Made by a program: the position numbers and the translations under genes. Positions 22,916-31,384 of a stretch of 64,000 bases of DNA are shown in pieces (position 1 is the first letter of the stretch; every line of letters begins with the position of its first letter). Where the stretch lies: the NCBI RefSeq assembly GCF_945906775.1, contig NZ_CAMDRE010000001.1:2108001-2172000 (forward strand), read 5' to 3'. Origin of the DNA: Citrobacter sp. Marseille-Q6884. GTDB lineage: Bacteria; Pseudomonadota; Gammaproteobacteria; Enterobacterales; Enterobacteriaceae. The notes under the pieces are model-generated. The model was not told the origin of the DNA. It searched no databases and was given only the letters and a program-made list of their open reading frames with translations.

Positions 22916-23041
22916 ATGGATTTTATGCAAGGTCGTTGCGAGTTTCCCGAAGTCGATGTGATGCCAAAACACAGAATCTCTATTATTACGCCAGTTTCTT
23001 TAGTTTCTGGAGAAAGCGAGACGTTCTCTTCCCCATAAGCC
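22916..23041 (+). CDS. Possible 41-residue peptide spanning the inverted repeat
   Basis: ATG 22916 opens a frame MDFMQGRCEFPEVDVMPKHR, then ISIITPVSLVSGESETFSSP. It has no homologue I recognise and a weak start site. It overlaps the left arm of the inverted repeat at 22985-23058, so the region could be structural rather than coding. Confidence 0.25.
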
Positions 23042-23100
23042 CAGGAAACTGGCGTAATAGAAAAAGTGCTTTCGCCATAAACATAGGAAACTGGAGTAAC
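22985..23100. repeat. 14-base inverted repeat with a third direct copy
   Basis: ATTACGCCAGTTTC (22985-22998) is perfectly inverted as GAAACTGGCGTAAT (23045-23058), and GAAACTGGAGTAAC (23087-23100) is a diverged second right-hand copy. The loop is 46 bases. It could be an operator pair, excision-factor sites or a large RNA hairpin. Confidence 0.7.
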
Positions 23101-23208
23101 GGTGAGTCTTGGCTGGAGCGTTAAGATGGTTAGAGTATCTGAGTAGTATCCACGGCTGCTACTAGGTGGATGAATGGTTCTTTGTATTCAGCAACAGAGA
23201 CGCAATAG

Positions 23209-23595
23209 ATGACTAAGTATACTGATGCCGCATTACTAACAGCAGATAGATGTCTGGGGATGGATAAACCTGATGTGAAAAGGGTCTGGGCGTACACAAT
23301 TCAGGAGTTGAATGCTTATGATGAAGGTTGCCCGCGCAATGCGTTCATTGGGTTGTGCGAGGAGGGAATGGTTAAGGGGATTCCATCCGGATGTTATGGC
23401 CTTCGTAAAGATAATAAAAATAAAGGTTATGCGGTAGCCGCTGCCAACCTGATCCTGTCAGGGCATGAAGTTGACAACAACGCTATTTGGCAACAAGTCA
23501 CATCAGGTTATGTACAACCTCACGATCAGGTGAATATCGTAATCGCTTTGCATGATGCAGGTCTTTTACAGCACGGTAGTATGGCTGAAAAGTGA
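23209..23595 (+). CDS. DUF6979-like hypothetical protein
   Basis: A 128-residue soluble protein: YTDAALLTADRCLGMDKPDV, then CPRNAFIGLCEEGMVKGIPS, GYAVAAANLILSG and HDQVNIVIALHDAGLLQHGS. The CPR-x-AF-GLCE-x-G-x-V-x-GIP pattern fits a small family (I believe DUF6979) often found at island ends and beside integrases; function is not known. It is the last gene before the right attachment site and stands alone, with a 320-base upstream gap holding the inverted repeat. Confidence 0.7.
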   Translation: MTKYTDAALLTADRCLGMDKPDVKRVWAYTIQELNAYDEGCPRNAFIGLCEEGMVKGIPSGCYGLRKDNKNKGYAVAAANLILSGHEVDNNAIWQQVTSGYVQPHDQVNIVIALHDAGLLQHGSMAEK

Positions 23596-23621
23596 GCGAT
23601 TGAATGATACGGAAATGCAAA

Positions 23622-23644
23622 TGGGGGTATTTATGGGGGTATGT
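23622..23644 (+). repeat. Right-end copies of the GGGGGTA arm-type repeat
   Basis: TGGGGGTATTTATGGGGGTA plus TGT closely matches the pair at 3374-3395 beside attL. The match, the orientation and the location 60 bases inside attR support integrase arm sites. Confidence 0.6.
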
Positions 23645-23703
23645 CAAAAAACAAAACATAATAAATTCTATTAAAATCAATTGCTTTATGTATTTTGTTT
23701 TGT

Positions 23704-23748
23704 TCCTATTATCGCACCATTCAAGCATCTCTCAAAGTCTACTCAAGT
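23704..23748 (+). other. Right attachment site (thrW 3'-end duplicate)
   Basis: TCCTATTATCGCACCATTCA and the following bases through CTACTCAAGT repeat 3244-3289 with one missing G and one transition. Because the sequence that follows again resembles an integrase leader, this site is both the right end of the first element and the left end of a second one. Confidence 0.9.
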
Positions 23749-23864
23749 TCACCGAAACCCCTTATAATCCGCGTCTTCCAGCTCTGGCTTGTATTCTGGC
23801 GTCTGCTGGCACACCCCAAAATCATACATGCATATGAGGATACATTCGGGGGTATATTTACAAG

Positions 23865-24353
23865 GTGACTTATATCTGGACGGGCAAGCGTTGGGCTTAC
23901 CTCGCTGTTGTTCTCGATCTATTTGCAAGGAAACCGGTGGGTTGGGCAATGCCATTCTCGGCGGACAGCAAGCTGACCATCAAAGCACTGGAAATGGCAT
24001 GGGAAGCTCGCGGTAAACCAGCGGGAGTGACGTTCCACAGTGACCAGGACAGCCACTATACAAGCAGGCAGTTCCGTCAGTTACTGTGGCGTTGCCGGAT
24101 CAGGCAGAGTATGAGCGAACGCGGAAACTGTTGGGACAACAGCCCGATGGAACGCTTCTTCAGAAGTCTGAAAAACGAGTGGGTGCCAGTGACAGGTTAT
24201 ATAAACTTTAGCGAAGCTGCTCATGCGATCACCGACTATGTCGTCGGGTATTACAGCTCGCTAAGGCCGCATGACTATAACGGTGGGTTACCCCCAAACG
24301 AATCGGAAAATCGATACTGGAAAAACTCTAAAACCGTGGCCAGTTTTTGTTGA
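23865..24353 (+). pseudogene. IS3-family transposase OrfB, 5'-truncated
   Basis: About 162 codons of the C-terminal half of an IS3-family DDE transposase: TYIWTGKRWAYLAVVLDLFA, GVTFHSDQDSHYTSRQF, GNCWDNSPMERFFRSLKNEW and the terminal GLPPNESENRYWKNSKT. The second Asp and the Glu of the DDE triad are present; the first Asp and the N-terminal half are lost. The usual SDQGSHY reads SDQDSHY. It lies inside the leader of the second integrase (between about 23863 and 24404), and OrfA and both complete ends are not seen. It is inactive. Confidence 0.9.
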
Positions 24354-24423
24354 CCACTACACCTCAACCAGAATCAAGTTACAGTTGGAGGCATTCTGTG
24401 TTCGGTCCAGGGAGATGCCCCCA

Positions 24424-24512
24424 ATGAAGCTAAATGCGCGACAGGTAGATGCAGCTAAACCCCGAGAAAGCCTATAAGCTGGCAGATGGTGCTGGGTTGT
24501 ATCATGAGGTTG
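24424..24512 (+). pseudogene. Integrase remnant of a second thrW element
   Basis: ATGAAGCTAAATGCGCGACA reads MKLNARQVDAAKPRE, matching the first residues of the integrase at 3427. A one-base shift then continues it as AYKLADGAGLY before homology ends. The upstream bases (GTTCGGTCCAGGGAGATGCC) match the leader of the first integrase. Only about 30 codons remain, so the second element cannot excise by itself. Confidence 0.85.
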
Positions 24513-24709
24513 TTCCCACGAATTCTCGAAAACGGCGGATGCAGTAAGTGTCGAGATTAGCTTTGGCCATTTACTCAAAAGCGCTAATGTGAGTAATACT
24601 CATAAAACAGATAGTTCTGTAACCTATTAATATAACTTGCTGCTATATAGATAAACCCAGTCTGGATTTATCTATATAAGTTAACTAATTAGCTTTAAAA
24701 GTTTTTATT

Positions 24710-26229
24710 TCACTTGCACGCAGGCTTGTCGAAATCTACTAATATATTTTCCGAGTCTATATATAATGAATATATCTGTGTTTCTTCAAATTTCTTCATA
24801 CCACATGCTTGTGTTCCAGATTTTGTACCAATAACACGATTTTTAATGCCAAACATCTTTATAAGATGTTTTCCCCACCATCCGTTAGTGTAATACAGAG
24901 GGATAAGAGAGGATAATGATGAGAATCTATTTACTGCATTTATTCTCTGGTTTGATGATGGTTGTCTTCCAGCTATAAATAGCGCTAATTTACCTTCCGG
25001 GTCCGCTCTGGATACTGAAAGTGCAATATCGTTGGATATCCTGTTATCATACTCTTTTTGATATTTTTGTGCTGCACCAAAAGTAAATGAATAAACAAAC
25101 ACAAACAGTAATGGAAAAGATATAAAAACTGATGCTATATATTTGTTTTTAATTGTGGAAAAGAAGCATATAGTGACAAACATCATTACTGCACCAAACG
25201 ATATCAACACCCTATCGGCAAAAACCGGAGCGCTAAGAAAACATAAATGAATAAAGGTGCCGAATACAATTAATATCGGAGATAATAAAAAAATGACACT
25301 GTCTATAATATTTAATGGTTGTTTGTTATTGTTTCCCCTGTTTAATATGGCGGAAACTATTGAACATACAACAACAGCATACATAAAATATGTTGTATGT
25401 TTAATGTTTTTAAAATACAAAATAATTATGTCTGATAGGTGCTAATGTTCCACGTAAATACAGAGAGACTTTCCCGATTTATCGCCAGAGTTTGAGAGTG
25501 TATTAAATTATATTCATCTGCCACCATGCTTTTTGTCAATAATACATATAGATAATATGCAACTACTAATGAAATTATTCTAAATACAGCGTTATTAATT
25601 CTGCAACATGCACTTTCTGCATTGCATCTTTTATATGAGAGAAAATATTCTATTATTGACAGGCAAACATAAAAACCTATAGATGCCTGATAAAGACAAA
25701 GTGATGATATTATCATAACTATTGATAGCATCATGCAAATAAAACTTTTTGGTTTAAAAACGAATGGGATCAAAAGTATCGAGAGTGATGTAATCATTGG
25801 CAATACATCAAACTTATAAGACAGGTTCTCAAGCAGAAACGGGTTTGCTATTACGGAGAACATGATAAGAGCGGATGCGATAGGGCTGAACTCATCTAAG
25901 TTAGTCTTATAGTATATAAGTGCGCAAAATGAAAATATGGATAATGCTATAATAAGTGTGAGGGGGGATAGGTCAACAATATTTTTACCAAAAAATGAAA
26001 ATGCTATCATTAACAGGTCAGATAATGGTCTTCCATTTGCAGACCAATTGGTGTATCCAAGTTGGGATCTTAAAATGTCATCAATATACAATCTATCTGC
26101 CAGAATAATAGGCATGACATATATTATAATTAATGCAGTTAGACAGCATAAAAATACAATGTTATTCTCTTCGTGAAAGAGATTGTTTGGTATTGCATTT
26201 TTTAGATTTTTATTAATTAGGCTGGCCAT
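24710..26229 (-). pseudogene. GtrC-like O-antigen glucosyltransferase, frameshifted
   Basis: Two adjacent minus-strand frames, 25426-26229 (267 residues, N-terminal half with about seven hydrophobic segments) and 24710-25420 (236 residues), together give the size and polytopic layout of phage serotype-specific glucosyltransferases (GtrC/GtrII type, about 500 residues). The first ends VFTWNISTYQT; read one frame over, the second continues as LSDIIILYFKNIKHTTYFMY, so a single indel near 25430 splits the gene. Position after gtrB fits gtrABC. The DNA is AT-rich, unlike its neighbours, as usual for such horizontally moved genes. A sequencing error cannot be excluded. Confidence 0.75.
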
Positions 26230-26247
26230 GTTGTGTCCGAATTGATT

Positions 26248-27159
26248 TCATTTTTTCAATAAGTATTTTGGGCGTTGTTTTGTTTCTGTATATATTCTGC
26301 CAACGTACTCACCCAGAATTCCGATGCCAATGAGTTGAACGCCGCCAAGGAAGAGTATAGAAACCAGCAGAGAGGGATACCCGGGCACTGGATTACCGAA
26401 TGCTTCCGTTTCAAATATCATCCATGCGCCATAGAAGAACGATACACTGGCGACGAATAGTCCAATGTATGTCCAGATGCGCAGAGGAAACGTTGAGAAA
26501 CTGGTAATCCCTTCTAAAGCCAGGTTCCATAGCTTCCAGCCATTAAATTTAGAGTTACCAGCAACTCGTTCGACGCGGACATATTCAACGATATCAGTTT
26601 TGCCGCCAACCCAGCTAAGTACACCTTTCATGAATAGATTACGCTCAGGCATAAGCTTGATATTTTCTACCACTTCACGGGACATCAGCCGAAAGTCGCC
26701 AACGTTTTCTTCAATCATCGGGGTGCTGATTTTATTATGCAGCATATAGAACCACTCAGCAGTCTTGCGCTTAAGTCTACTATCAGTGGAGCGAGCAGAG
26801 CGCTTGGCCAATACCATGTCAGCACCGGCATGCCATTTCTCTATCAGATGAGGGATGACTTCAATCGGGTCCTGCAGGTCTACGTCAATTGGAATAACTG
26901 CATCACCTGTGGCATGATCCAGCCCGGCGAAAAGTGCAGACTCTTTGCCAAAATTACGGGTAAATGAAAGGGGAACAACGAGCGGATCAGATACAGCCAG
27001 AGCGTTAATTAGCGACTCTGTGGCATCCTTACTTCCGTCGTTAATGAACACAATTTCAACATCATGTTGCTGTAAATCTTCAAATTCACGAACTGTCGTA
27101 TAGAAAATCGGTATTGTGGCCTCTTCATTAAAGACCGGAACGACTAACGAGATTTTCAT
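26248..27159 (-). CDS. gtrB: Bactoprenol glucosyl transferase GtrB
   Basis: A 303-residue family 2 glycosyltransferase that moves glucose from UDP-glucose to undecaprenyl phosphate on the inner face of the membrane. Visible: VVPVFNEEATIPIFY at the start, VFINDGSKDAT (about 37), the catalytic/metal DVDLQDP (about 92), NVGDFRLMSREVV (about 153) and two C-terminal membrane helices (about 230-252 and 264-287). Length is standard. The gene is intact, with ATG 27159 overlapping the ancestral gtrA stop. Because gtrA and gtrC are broken, it probably no longer supports serotype conversion alone. Confidence 0.95.
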   Translation of the reverse strand: MKISLVVPVFNEEATIPIFYTTVREFEDLQQHDVEIVFINDGSKDATESLINALAVSDPLVVPLSFTRNFGKESALFAGLDHATGDAVIPIDVDLQDPIEVIPHLIEKWHAGADMVLAKRSARSTDSRLKRKTAEWFYMLHNKISTPMIEENVGDFRLMSREVVENIKLMPERNLFMKGVLSWVGGKTDIVEYVRVERVAGNSKFNGWKLWNLALEGITSFSTFPLRIWTYIGLFVASVSFFYGAWMIFETEAFGNPVPGYPSLLVSILFLGGVQLIGIGILGEYVGRIYTETKQRPKYLLKK

Positions 27160-27455
27160 TTCTCATCCTTAAAGACAATGAATATCGAGTAAATAAATCG
27201 GCATACAGATAGATGCGGAAAACGTGATAAGTGTGATTATTGGAATAAGCTCGAATTTATCAGTAGCCCTGCCAATCGCTGCATTCAAGGTTTCTATAAA
27301 ATCAATATGTAATATATATCTGAGTGCTGTTATTAAAACGCTGAAGGTAAATTTTGCGTTTATTACGAAGCTGAACGAGACGGTAAATATGAATCCTACA
27401 AAGTAGCTCCAGCATCTAATTTGTATGCAAACCACAAATGCATACTACGAACATG
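27156..27455 (-). pseudogene. gtrA: GtrA flippase remnant
   Basis: The order matches GtrA, the small four-helix flippase for glucosylated lipid carrier. Fragments in different frames are MFVVCICGLHTN, FVGFIFTVSFSFVINAKFTF, LRYILHIDFIETLNAAIGRA and, after another shift, CRFIYSIFIVFKDEK with a TGA overlapping gtrB. Damage: the first helix is missing, a TAG stands where CAG (Gln) is expected after HTN, one base is inserted just after it, and there is a second frameshift near residue 100. At least three lesions point to real decay. Confidence 0.8.
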
Positions 27456-27595
27456 ACTCATGAGTATTAGATATTCAAAATTCTTATCGACGTTTACTTA
27501 CTAATAACGTTAACATTATAAAAATAGTCAGTCCTGAGGATGTGGGAGTTTATCATTGCTTATCTTATTGTTCGACAGTCTCGGTGAAAGTTCTG

Positions 27596-27616
27596 GGTTC
27601 GACGCCCAATTATCGG
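27596..27616 (+). other. Possible decayed attachment site (outer end of second element)
   Basis: GGTTCGAC, three changed bases, then AATTATCGG echo the thrW T-arm/acceptor end GGTTCGACTCCTATTATCGG. It lies directly beyond the gtr remnants and before the LysR gene, where the right end of a P22-like element would be expected. The match is short and could be chance. Confidence 0.35.
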
Positions 27617-27735
27617 ACTATTTCAAATTCTGCCCGTGTTGAACGGCTTATGAGTCTCAATCGTTGCGCTGACAGAGTCTTTTAGAACGTGGGTCGTCTT
27701 TACTCCTAACCAACACCTGCTTAAGGAAATCGCCG

Positions 27736-28629
27736 ATGCTCAAAGAAAATTTCAATGAACTGCAAATCTTTCTGGTGGTGGCAAGGGAGCGAAGTTTTAC
27801 CAAAGCTGCGGGCAAACTCGGTGTTTCTCAGTCAGCCCTTAGCCATGCGATGAAGGCACTGGAGGAAAGGCTCAATATTCGCCTTCTGACCCGTACCACC
27901 CGAAGCGTGGCCCCTACCGAAGCGGGTGAGAGAATAATTGCCTGCCTTGAACCGCGTATTGCCGATCTTGAGCAGGAGCTGGAATCGCTGGTTCAGCTGA
28001 ACGGCACCGCCTCCGGTAACATTCGTTTATCTGCCGGGGAGCATGCCGCGCGAAGTCTGGTATGGCCGAAGCTAAAACCGTTCCTCAGGGAATACCCGGA
28101 AATTAATGTTGAACTGGTGGTTGATAACGGCTTTGTCGATATTGTTGAAGGGCGTTTTGATGCCGGGATCCGTCTGGGCGAAAGCGTGGATAAGGACATG
28201 GTCGCCGTGAGGATTGGACCGGACATGCGCATGGCAGTGGTTGGCGCACCGTCTTATTTCGCCGCAACCCCTGTACCTGAAACGCCGCACGAGCTCCAAC
28301 ATCATCGATGCATCAATATGCGCCTGCCGACTGCCGGTGGACTTTACCACTGGGAGTTTGAGAAGGGAGGGAAACCGTTACGGGTCAGAGTGGAAGGGCA
28401 GGTGACGTTTAATCTGCTGGCGGAAAGGATTGATGCGGCTTTATCCGGTTTTGGCCTCGCCTGTATACCTGAGGATAGTGTGCAGGATTATATAAAGTCA
28501 GGAGAACTTATTCAGGTTCTGCAGGACTGGTGTCCGTCTTTCCCCGGATATTATCTCTACTACCCGAGCCGTAAGCAGCATCCACCGGCCTTTGCGCTGA
28601 TGATCGATGCGCTGCGTTACGCGGAATAA
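27736..28629 (+). CDS. LysR-family transcriptional regulator
   Basis: A 297-residue LysR-type regulator: N-terminal winged helix (FNELQIFLVVARERSFTKAA, SQSALSHAMKALEERLNIRL, TRSVAPTEAGERI; residues 6-70) and a periplasmic-binding-protein-like effector domain (about 92-295). Closest in style to the CrgA/YafC-type subgroup. It is convergent with the two aldo-keto reductase genes that follow on the other strand, so it may or may not control them. It starts at ATG 27736 with AAGGAAA upstream. It marks the return to ordinary chromosome after the thrW elements. Confidence 0.95.
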   Translation: MLKENFNELQIFLVVARERSFTKAAGKLGVSQSALSHAMKALEERLNIRLLTRTTRSVAPTEAGERIIACLEPRIADLEQELESLVQLNGTASGNIRLSAGEHAARSLVWPKLKPFLREYPEINVELVVDNGFVDIVEGRFDAGIRLGESVDKDMVAVRIGPDMRMAVVGAPSYFAATPVPETPHELQHHRCINMRLPTAGGLYHWEFEKGGKPLRVRVEGQVTFNLLAERIDAALSGFGLACIPEDSVQDYIKSGELIQVLQDWCPSFPGYYLYYPSRKQHPPAFALMIDALRYAE

Positions 28630-28630
28630 C

Positions 28631-28654
28631 GGGTCCGCAATGTGTTGTGGACCC
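28631..28654. terminator. Possible bidirectional hairpin between convergent genes
   Basis: GGGTCC and GGACCC flank a 12-base loop in the 34-base gap between the LysR and aldo-keto reductase genes. There is no T-run, so confidence is low. Confidence 0.4.
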
Positions 28655-28663
28655 GAAAGGGTA

Positions 28664-29653
28664 TTAACGGTCTACACGAGCCTGGTGCTCAGGTGAGTAA
28701 CGCTCACCGACGATTTTAATCGTTTCAAGCGCCTGTGTTATCTGCCGCGAGTCATCCTGCGAAAGAATGATGTCGACAGCCTCCAGGTTTTCCTCCAGAC
28801 GGTGCAATTTCGTGGTACCTGGGATAGGCACAATCCACGGTTTTTGTGCCAACAGCCATGCCAGCGCGATTTGTGCAGACGTCACGCCTTTCTCTGCAGC
28901 CAGTTCTCCCAACAACGAGACCAGCTTTTCATTGGCTTCGATCGCTTGTTCGGCGAAACGCGGTACCTGGCTTCGGTAATCATCCTTCCCAAACGTCGTT
29001 CCTGGCTTTATCGATCCCGTCAGGAAACCTTTGCCTAAGGGACTGAAGGGCACAAAGCCAATACCCAGTTCCTCCAGCAATGGCAGGATCGCCTGCTCAG
29101 GCTCGCGCCACCACAGGGAGTATTCGCTTTGCAGCGCGGTGACCGGTTGTACAGCATGCGCCCGACGAATGGTTTGTGCGCCCGCTTCAGACAGACCGAA
29201 ATGCTTGACCTTCCCTTCGGCAATCAGATCTTTCACCGTTCCCGCAACATCTTCAATCGGGACATTCGGATCGACACGGTGTTGGTACAACAGATCAATG
29301 ACATCAGTTTTAAGACGGCGTAATGATCCTTCAACGGCTTCACGGATATGTTCCGGGCGGCTGTTTAAAATCTGCTGCTTGTTATCGTCGCCAAAGGTAA
29401 AACCAAATTTGGTGGCGATGACCACACGGTCACGAAACGGTTTTAAGGCCTCGCCTACAACCTCTTCATTAAGAAAGGGGCCATACACTTCGGCGGTATC
29501 GAAGAAGGTGACACCACGTTCAACCGCAGCGCGAATGAGCTCGATAGCCTGACGAGTATCCGTCGCCGGGCCGTAGCCGTGGCTTAAGCCCATGCAACCG
29601 AACCCAAGTGCGGAGACTTCGAGTCTGGATTTACCCAGATAACGTTTTTGCAT
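28664..29653 (-). CDS. Aldo-keto reductase (AKR13-like)
   Basis: A 329-residue NADPH-dependent oxidoreductase of the (beta/alpha)8 aldo-keto reductase family. Visible: LGFGCMGLSHGYG, FFDTAEVYGPFLNEEVVGEA (Asp/Tyr of the catalytic tetrad, about 51-57), VIATKFGF (Lys), LLYQHRVDPNVPIEDV (His), GLSEA and the cofactor-binding WIVPIPGTTKLHRLEENLEA. The sequence type is the AKR13/yeast-YakC-like group; natural substrate unknown. It follows the second reductase gene (29680-30531) by 26 bases on the same strand, so the two are likely an operon. Confidence 0.93.
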   Translation of the reverse strand: MQKRYLGKSRLEVSALGFGCMGLSHGYGPATDTRQAIELIRAAVERGVTFFDTAEVYGPFLNEEVVGEALKPFRDRVVIATKFGFTFGDDNKQQILNSRPEHIREAVEGSLRRLKTDVIDLLYQHRVDPNVPIEDVAGTVKDLIAEGKVKHFGLSEAGAQTIRRAHAVQPVTALQSEYSLWWREPEQAILPLLEELGIGFVPFSPLGKGFLTGSIKPGTTFGKDDYRSQVPRFAEQAIEANEKLVSLLGELAAEKGVTSAQIALAWLLAQKPWIVPIPGTTKLHRLEENLEAVDIILSQDDSRQITQALETIKIVGERYSPEHQARVDR

Positions 29654-29679
29654 TGAATGAATACCTCTTTTATTGCGCC

Positions 29680-30531
29680 TTAAACGTCAAGTTTGCGGCC
29701 AGTCAGCCACTCCACCATCGCCGGGTCGCGGTGAGAGAAGAAGGCGCTGGTGGCCGTATCGAGCGCGGCAATCTGCAGCATATCTGCAGAACTGAGTTCA
29801 AAATCGAGAATGTTGATGTTCTCTCCCATGCGTTCTTTGCGCACCGATTTCGCCAGTGAAACGATGCCGCGCTGGAAGATCCAACGCAGTACAACCTGGC
29901 CCACACTTTTGCCGTACTTCTGACCAATAGCCGTTAATACGGGATGCTGGAACAGGCCATTTTTACCTTCAGCAAACGGTGCCCAGGCTTCCGGCTGAAT
30001 GCCATGGCTTTGCATCCACGGTACGGCGTGTAATTGCTGGTTGAAGGGGTTAACTTCAATCTGGTTCACTGCAGGGGCAACGTTGTTGAAGGCGATAAGG
30101 TCGGCCAGACGGTCAGGATGGAAGTTACTCACGCCAATGGCGCGAATTTTGCCTGCCTGTTGCAACTCTTCCATGGCACGCCAGGCACCATGGACATCAC
30201 CGTAAGGCTGGTGAATCAGGTACAGGTCAATGTAATCAAGTTGCAGTCGATTCAGAGAGCGCTCGAACTGTGCTTTAGCGCCTTCGTAATGGGTATCCTG
30301 CAGCCAAAGTTTGGTCGTTACAAAGAGCTCGTTACGCGCGATGCCGGTCTGTTTCAGTGCGTTCCCGACCTGGGTTTCATTCTGATAAGACGCGGCGGTA
30401 TCGATCAGACGGTATCCCGTTTCGATGGCATCAATAACGGCTCTTTCGCATTCCGCAGCATCCGTCATCTGGAAGACACCAAAGCCCAGCAGGGGCATTT
30501 CAATACCGTTATGTAGATTTACCGTTTGCAT
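29680..30531 (-). CDS. Aldo-keto reductase (AKR5-like, 2,5-diketogluconate reductase group)
   Basis: A 283-residue aldo-keto reductase of the DkgA-like group: GIEMPLLGFGVFQMTDAAEC, the catalytic GYRLIDTAASYQNETQVG (Asp and Tyr, about 44-50), VTTKLW (Lys), DLYLIHQPYGD (His), AIGVSNFHPDRL, and VNQIEVNPF. It reduces aldehydes or keto sugars with NADPH; substrate cannot be read from sequence. Start ATG 30531 follows AGGAAAAC. First gene of a two-gene unit with the 28664 reductase; a 210-base promoter region lies upstream. Confidence 0.93.
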   Translation of the reverse strand: MQTVNLHNGIEMPLLGFGVFQMTDAAECERAVIDAIETGYRLIDTAASYQNETQVGNALKQTGIARNELFVTTKLWLQDTHYEGAKAQFERSLNRLQLDYIDLYLIHQPYGDVHGAWRAMEELQQAGKIRAIGVSNFHPDRLADLIAFNNVAPAVNQIEVNPFNQQLHAVPWMQSHGIQPEAWAPFAEGKNGLFQHPVLTAIGQKYGKSVGQVVLRWIFQRGIVSLAKSVRKERMGENINILDFELSSADMLQIAALDTATSAFFSHRDPAMVEWLTGRKLDV

Positions 30532-30742
30532 GATGTTTTCCTCCCGCGATTGTTGGGGAAAAGCATAACGTAAACTGATTTATCTGATTAGGTAGGGTAA
30601 TTAGCTAGGGTTTATTAGATTTATTCATTAATCTACCAATGCCTGACGGTCGGCTTTGTGCCTGATATCGTGGTTCATACCATGTCGTCAGTAATATTGT
30701 TCTTAGCCGATCTACACTCATTCTAAAAATAGACATTATTCA

Positions 30743-31384
30743 TCAGTAACCTGATGGCAGTTTATTCATTGAAACCAGTCGCCCTCTTTTTATTTCAATA
30801 TATCCACCGGCAGAAAGATCTTTCAATACTTTATTCAGTGAACTTCTTGAAACCGGGGTTCTGTTCAGGATGAAGTCAAATACTGATATTTCTTCAAGCT
30901 TGTCTTTTTTTAACGACCACATGATTTCAAGATGGTTTTTTATAATCGTGTAGACACTTGCTTGCGAGAGCATCATATCTCTAAGGTAATAAATGTTGAT
31001 ATAAAACGAAAGTATTACTGATATATGTCGCCAAAGACTTTTATGGTCAGCCATATCAATAAACTCGGAAAGGGGAATGGAAGTGAGTTCAACATTCGTT
31101 ACAGTATGAATATAGTAACAGTCCTCATCTGAAGACATACTCGAAAGTCCGAGTATGGCGGGTGCATCGACATTAACAATAATTAAATCGTTCTGGATGT
31201 TACGTATTTCTATTTCACCTGAAATTAAGTGAAACACCGATTTTTCCTTTCCGTTATAAAATGGTAGAGAGTGTTTTTTGGAGGATATTATCCTAAGTCT
31301 TTGGGGATGATTGTCAATCTCACTACCAATGATACAGTTTGCATTTTCCAACAGTTCATTTGAAGACATTATATTGCTATACAT
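30743..31384 (-). CDS. IprA/YaiV-like cyclic-nucleotide-fold regulator
   Basis: A 213-residue regulator with an N-terminal cupin-like cyclic nucleotide-binding fold (FHLISGEIEIRNIQNDLIIV, LGLSSMSSDEDCYYIHTVTN) and a C-terminal Crp-like winged helix (SVFDFILNRTPVSRSSLNKV, then DLSAGGYIEIKRGRL). The layout fits the IprA/YaiV group of enterobacterial Crp-like regulators, which do not clearly bind cAMP. ATG 31384 has AAAGGG about nine bases upstream; a TTG three codons earlier is possible. Divergent from the porin at 32080, with about 700 bases between them, so it could regulate that gene; this is inference. Confidence 0.8.
   Translation of the reverse strand: MYSNIMSSNELLENANCIIGSEIDNHPQRLRIISSKKHSLPFYNGKEKSVFHLISGEIEIRNIQNDLIIVNVDAPAILGLSSMSSDEDCYYIHTVTNVELTSIPLSEFIDMADHKSLWRHISVILSFYINIYYLRDMMLSQASVYTIIKNHLEIMWSLKKDKLEEISVFDFILNRTPVSRSSLNKVLKDLSAGGYIEIKRGRLVSMNKLPSGY

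Noticed and set aside
24424..24512. Functional small gene MKLNARQVDAAKPRESL
   Set aside because: It is the frameshifted start of an integrase; only 17 codons before the stop.
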